Positions 60,266-64,000 of a stretch of DNA of 64,000 nucleotides are shown one piece after another. The notes beneath the pieces were generated by a model that saw only the letters and a program-made list of their open reading frames with translations, ran no database searches and had not been told where the DNA came from. The stretch is from contig CAMJZV010000002.1 of the NCBI GenBank assembly GCA_946410305.1, positions 62,001-126,000 of the forward strand. Reading direction: 5' to 3'. Source of the DNA: an uncultured Prevotellaceae bacterium. Lineage in GTDB: Bacteria > Bacteroidota > Bacteroidia > Bacteroidales > Bacteroidaceae. The first letter of the stretch is position 1; the number at the start of each line of letters is the position of its first letter. A program made the position numbers and the translations under genes.

Positions 60266-61279
60266 TCAATATTTTAATTCTATAGTCTTTCTATAACAAT
60301 CAATTAACTTGTCTGTACATGCGGATACGTTATATTTTTGAATGAGTGAATTACGCAGTTGGGGCTGCGACTTGTTGTCTTCTAAAGCTCTCATAACGGC
60401 TTGGCCTATGTCATCAATATCGTATGGATTAACCAGTTGAGCTAATCCTTTTTCGTAATACTCCTTAGGACCTCCCAGATTTGTGATAACAATATTGCAA
60501 CCATGAATGGCTGCTTCCAGTGCAACCAAACCGACTCCTTCATTTAAGCTAGGAAGTGCAAAGACCTTGGCACGATTGTAGAGTGATATGAGTTCCTCGT
60601 CGCTGACAAAACCTAGTATTTCTATATTTGGGGCATCACCAACCAACTGCCGCAATTTGGCTTCGGACGCAGCATTGCCTTTATTTCCTACTAGTTTTAA
60701 AGGGAAACCATACTTGCGGGCAGCGCGAATGAGATTGGGGACATTTTTCCGTGGTTGGGTCATGGTACCTGTAAACAGACAGAATGATTCTTTTTCTATT
60801 GCCGGATCATAGCAATCTTCACGATAGGAGAGTGGGACAATATCCACCTTTTTGTCGTCAATATTATAGCCTCTCCGCAAGTAGTCGGCTTCATAGTCAG
60901 TGCGGGCCAAAAACAGCTTGATGTCTGAGCGCAACTGACGCAAGGCATAATTCTGTGAGAACAGTCTAAGGCGGCTGCACCCAAAATGAGTGGCTAATCG
61001 GTATTTCCACATCGGCGTGTTGGTATCGATGATTGGGGAGAACACAAAGTTTGGATTGATGCCGCTCCCCCAGTGTATCATATCATAGTTCCAAAGACCA
61101 AAGCCAAAGACATGGACTATGTCATAGGATTTCCAGTTGTAGTGTCCCCAAGGATTGATACGATCTACCTGATGCCCCTTTCGTATTAATTCTTGTGCCC
61201 AAATCTCTGCTTGCATCTTGCTGCCGTCTCCTGCTCCCATATAACAGGCTCCAGGATACATGATAAAGGCTATTTTCAT
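60266..61279 (-). CDS. GT4-type glycosyltransferase
   Basis: The 337-aa protein has a GT-B fold: N-terminal KIAFIMYPGACYMGAGDGSK and DIVHVFGFGLWN; C-terminal SFCLFTGTMTQPRKNVPNLI, IEILGFVSDEELISLYNRAK, and the GT4 donor motif ALPSLNEGVGLVALEAAIHG. It transfers a sugar from a nucleotide donor, probably in surface polysaccharide synthesis. It is AT-rich compared with upstream genes and divergent from the next glycosyltransferase gene. Confidence 0.85.
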   Translation of the reverse strand: MKIAFIMYPGACYMGAGDGSKMQAEIWAQELIRKGHQVDRINPWGHYNWKSYDIVHVFGFGLWNYDMIHWGSGINPNFVFSPIIDTNTPMWKYRLATHFGCSRLRLFSQNYALRQLRSDIKLFLARTDYEADYLRRGYNIDDKKVDIVPLSYREDCYDPAIEKESFCLFTGTMTQPRKNVPNLIRAARKYGFPLKLVGNKGNAASEAKLRQLVGDAPNIEILGFVSDEELISLYNRAKVFALPSLNEGVGLVALEAAIHGCNIVITNLGGPKEYYEKGLAQLVNPYDIDDIGQAVMRALEDNKSQPQLRNSLIQKYNVSACTDKLIDCYRKTIELKY

Positions 61280-61302
61280 ATTTCTTCGTTTGTTTTTCTT
61301 TG

Positions 61303-61310
61303 CAAAGATA
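61303..61310 (-). promoter_or_regulatory. -7 box for the leftward glycosyltransferase
   Basis: Minus strand TATCTTTG, 24 bp ahead of the start at 61279. Confidence 0.55.
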
Positions 61311-61354
61311 CGAAATATATTGTAAAATTGTGTCTAATATTCGCAATAATTTTG

Positions 61355-61362
61355 TATCTTTG
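61355..61362 (+). promoter_or_regulatory. -7 box for the rightward glycosyltransferase cluster
   Basis: TATCTTTG, 18 bp ahead of the ATG at 61380. Confidence 0.6.
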
Positions 61363-61379
61363 CACAAAATATCGACATT

Positions 61380-62522
61380 ATGCGAATACTCTTCCTTGTA
61401 TATCATGGTTTCTCTGAGCATAGCGGTATCTCAAAGAAGATTCACTATCAAGTGAAAGGACTGAAAGAGAATGGTCATGATGTGCGATTGTGCTATTATG
61501 ATTTTGACGAGGGTGGCCATCGTTGCCGCTATGTTGATGGTGAGATTATAAAAGACTATGGTGCTGGCTCTTGGGCTGCCATCCGCCAGCGTGTAGATTA
61601 TAGCTGTATCTATGACTATTGTGTTCGTGAAGGCATAGAGCTTGTTTATGCTCGCTGTTTCCAGAATGCCAATCCATGGCTTATTAGTTTCTTTAAGAAG
61701 CTGCGAAAGGCGGGAGTTCATGCTGTAACGGAAATTCCGACCTATCCATATGACGAGGAGTTTAAGAATTTTGATTGGAATGCACGTTTGGGATTGAAGA
61801 TAGATCAACTATTTCGTCATCGCTTATATAAACAGATGGATGCTTTAGTCACTTTCAGTGATGCTGAACGTATCTTCGGACAACGTACCATTCGTATCAG
61901 CAATGGTGTCGATTTCGATAGCATTCCCCTCCATCAGCCATCATCCGTCAGCCATCAGCCATCAGAACTTCATCTCATTGGTGTTGCTGAGGTTCACCCA
62001 TGGCATGGTTTTGATCGGGTAATAGCAGGAATCGGTGAGTACTATCGCCAAAAGCAAGTTGCAAATATCCATCAACCAGATGTTTATTTCCATATTGTAG
62101 GTGGTGTGCATCCATTTCACATGAATAACGTATTTAAGCCACTATTGGATAAATATCAGCTATATGATAAGGTCGTTTTTCATGGTCAACTGTTTGGTGA
62201 CGAATTGACCAATGTCTTTAATCAGTGTCAGTTTGCCATTGGTTCATTAGGTCGTCATCGTAGTGGTATCACTGTAATTAAGACCTTGAAGAACCGCGAG
62301 TATGCTACGCGTGGCATTCCTTTTATTTATAGTGAATCGGACAGCGATTTCGACCACCAACCTTATGTATTGAAAGCACCTGCAGATGAGTCTCCTATTA
62401 ATATTCAACAAATTATTGAATTTATGAATCACTTCATGTTGGAGCCTAAAGAAATCCGCAAAACTGTGGAACATTTGACGTGGAAAATCCAGATGCAGGA
62501 AGTGATAAATTCTTTAATCTAA
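61380..62522 (+). CDS. GT4-like glycosyltransferase
   Basis: The 380-aa GT-B protein begins MRILFLVYHGFSEHSGISKK and has a second half with LHLIGVAEVHPWHGFDRVIA, KVVFHGQLFGDELTNVFNQC and GSLGRHRSGITVIKTLKNRE. A linker HQPSSVSHQPSE between the two domains (about 187-198) is coded by a tandem CATCAGC word. It starts a rightward cluster with a GT2 gene and a further GT4 gene, probably for capsule or O-antigen. Confidence 0.8.
   Translation: MRILFLVYHGFSEHSGISKKIHYQVKGLKENGHDVRLCYYDFDEGGHRCRYVDGEIIKDYGAGSWAAIRQRVDYSCIYDYCVREGIELVYARCFQNANPWLISFFKKLRKAGVHAVTEIPTYPYDEEFKNFDWNARLGLKIDQLFRHRLYKQMDALVTFSDAERIFGQRTIRISNGVDFDSIPLHQPSSVSHQPSELHLIGVAEVHPWHGFDRVIAGIGEYYRQKQVANIHQPDVYFHIVGGVHPFHMNNVFKPLLDKYQLYDKVVFHGQLFGDELTNVFNQCQFAIGSLGRHRSGITVIKTLKNREYATRGIPFIYSESDSDFDHQPYVLKAPADESPINIQQIIEFMNHFMLEPKEIRKTVEHLTWKIQMQEVINSLI
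61931..61965 (+). repeat. CATCAGC-type short-word repeat inside the glycosyltransferase gene
   Basis: CCATCAGCCATCATCCGTCA then GCCATCAGCCATCAG, in frame. Confidence 0.6.
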
Positions 62523-62528
62523 GTTATT

Positions 62529-63569
62529 ATGGCATACGAAGTAACTATAGGAATACCCGTCTACAATGTAGAGAAATACATTCGTCTGACGATGGACTCA
62601 GCGTTAGCACAAACGTTTGAGAGTATTGAGTTTCTTATACTGGACGATTGTGGCACAGATAGTTCTATTGATATCGTTCGTGAATATCAGCAGACGCATG
62701 CTCGTGGTAAGGATATTCGTATTGTACGTCAACCTCAAAATGGTGGAATTGGACGTGCTCGAAATAGAATTGTTGAGGAAGCCCAAGGCCGTTATTTGTA
62801 TTTCCTCGATGCTGATGATTTGATGATTTCAACTACGATTTCTCTCATGATGTCTGCTGTTTTGAAATATCATGCCGAGATAGTTATGGCATCATACCAA
62901 CAGGTAGAATTATATAATGATAAACCCCAAAATAAATTGTTTCATTTTTCCCACTTGTTTTTTTCAAAGCCTGATGAACTGGCAACATATGCTTTTAGTC
63001 ATTACGGAGCGTTGCAGGCCAATATATGGAATGTACTATTGGATTTGAATATAGTCCGAAAGTACCATTTGCAGTTTGTTAATACAAACTTTTGGGAGGA
63101 CATGGTATTTAAATATGATTTAGTTACATATGTAACTCGTGCTGTACTTCTGCCAGATGTGACATATTCATATATGTGTCGAGAAAATACACTGTCTAAT
63201 TTTCAGAAGAGGGATACAATTGGTAAGGATGAGATTCTGCGGAATGTGGAGACTATGAATACGCTAAAATATCGTTATGAAAGGTTGTTAGGGAGACCGT
63301 ATTTCTCAAAATGGCTCAATTTCATTTTGGATACTGATTACTACATTATTAGTGAGGTACTTAAGAAACGTGATAAGATTTATCCATGGATTAGTGATTT
63401 AGAACTGCGTAGCTTTTTGCATTCCCCTTTATCAATTTTCCAAACTTTGCGTTATGGAAATTATCGCAGTTATCTTTATAAGTTGTTAAGTATATTGCCG
63501 GAGGGAATAACGGTAAGAATAATAAAAAACTTTGTTGGTAGAAAACTTAAGTATAACAGTGTGATATGA
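62529..63569 (+). CDS. GT2-family glycosyltransferase
   Basis: The 346-aa GT-A protein has GIPVYNVEKYIRLTMDSALA, the donor-binding DDCGTDSS, GGIGRARNRIVEEAQGRYLY and the metal-binding FLDADD, with an acceptor-side NFWEDMVFKYDL region. It lacks membrane helices in the catalytic half. It is 6 bp after the GT4 gene and overlaps the next gene by 4 bp (ATGA). Confidence 0.9.
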   Translation: MAYEVTIGIPVYNVEKYIRLTMDSALAQTFESIEFLILDDCGTDSSIDIVREYQQTHARGKDIRIVRQPQNGGIGRARNRIVEEAQGRYLYFLDADDLMISTTISLMMSAVLKYHAEIVMASYQQVELYNDKPQNKLFHFSHLFFSKPDELATYAFSHYGALQANIWNVLLDLNIVRKYHLQFVNTNFWEDMVFKYDLVTYVTRAVLLPDVTYSYMCRENTLSNFQKRDTIGKDEILRNVETMNTLKYRYERLLGRPYFSKWLNFILDTDYYIISEVLKKRDKIYPWISDLELRSFLHSPLSIFQTLRYGNYRSYLYKLLSILPEGITVRIIKNFVGRKLKYNSVI

Positions 63570-64000
63570 TAAAAATAGTTTATTTTTATGAAAGTTTTAT
63601 CCATAGAGGGGGAACAGAACGCATCCTTATAGAAAAGATGAACTGGCTCTCCGATTATGGTTTTGAAGTCATCGCACTGACTAGCGAGCAAGGAAGTCAT
63701 TCATTTTCTTTTGACTTATCTGCTAACGTGAAACACATTGATTTGAACGTACGTTTCTTTACTCTCTACCAATACTCTGTTTTCTTTCGCTTCTTTAAAA
63801 TGTGGAGGATGAAGCGCTTGTTACAAAGGAAGTTCAACGATTTTATTGAAGAACACTCTCCTGACATTGTTATCTGCACGACCTATATCGCTACCTACCT
63901 GTCGGTGATGGTTGATTGCCCGCTATCGTTTAAGAAAGTTGCAGAGTCTCATATTGATAAACGTTTCCTTATTAATAATGATTATTTAAACAGGAAGAGT
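63566..64000 (+). CDS. GT4-like glycosyltransferase, N-terminal part (runs off the window)
   Basis: The first 145 codons read MIKIVYFYESFIHRGGTERI, then LSDYGFEVIALTSEQGSH and DIVICTTYIATYLSVMVDCP. This is the N-terminal Rossmann half of a GT-B enzyme with the GG.E/TER motif of GT4 proteins. It overlaps the GT2 gene by ATGA, so the cluster continues to the right. Confidence 0.8.
   Translation, partial: MIKIVYFYESFIHRGGTERILIEKMNWLSDYGFEVIALTSEQGSHSFSFDLSANVKHIDLNVRFFTLYQYSVFFRFFKMWRMKRLLQRKFNDFIEEHSPDIVICTTYIATYLSVMVDCPLSFKKVAESHIDKRFLINNDYLNRKS

Overview
The window looks like chromosome of a Bacteroidales bacterium, most likely Prevotella or a close relative. The evidence is SusC/SusD pairs, the Bacteroidota promoter motif TAnnTTTG (often with TTTG about 20 bp upstream) ahead of many genes, near absence of Shine-Dalgarno sequences, a gliding/type IX-type C-terminal domain, and an 11-subunit Nuo operon lacking nuoEFG. 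No rRNA, tRNA, CRISPR array or intact insertion sequence was recognised.

Layout. (1) 1-1262: the end of a small module (29-aa 'smalltalk' peptide, two-helix membrane protein, M15 peptidase) and a decayed reading frame. (2) 1263-19170: a beta-mannan/glucomannan utilisation locus split by a divergent promoter region near 12671-12896. The leftward arm is SusC, SusD, an SGBP, a TIG-repeat lipoprotein with two carbohydrate-binding-like modules, a GH5 and a degenerate GH26. The rightward arm is a CE7 esterase, GH26 mannanase, GH130 mannosylglucose phosphorylase, GPH symporter and cellobiose 2-epimerase. Together they describe surface capture and cutting, deacetylation, periplasmic trimming, import, epimerisation of mannobiose to mannosyl-glucose, and phosphorolysis to mannose-1-phosphate plus glucose. 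(3) 19271-21096: PafA-type phosphatase and a small XRE protein. (4) 21241-31393: nuoA, B, CD, H, I, J, K, L, M, N. (5) 31394-31757: a gap rich in perfect inverted repeats. (6) 31758-63569: mostly housekeeping: cytochrome c biogenesis, UvrA, envelope proteins, peptide/ion transporters, an S9 dipeptidyl peptidase, SerA/SerC, a DEAD-box helicase, Skp-like chaperone, PepD, an ECF sigma unit and a RelA-like protein. (7) 60266-64000: AT-rich glycosyltransferase cluster running off the right edge.

The most unusual signal is a pair of dispersed repeat systems. One is a GC-rich palindromic element of about 35-42 bp, seen seven times between 35.3 and 59.2 kb. Six copies lie inside genes (two in uvrA, three in the relA-like gene, one in a putative anti-sigma gene), in both orientations and always without breaking the frame. 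The other is a set of short-word tandem repeats filling gene junctions; the same words also appear inside the coding regions of nuoB, the helicase, an esterase and a glycosyltransferase. Also notable: a GH26-like lipoprotein that has lost its acid/base segment, and a perfect 36-bp palindrome beside the cytochrome c biogenesis promoter.
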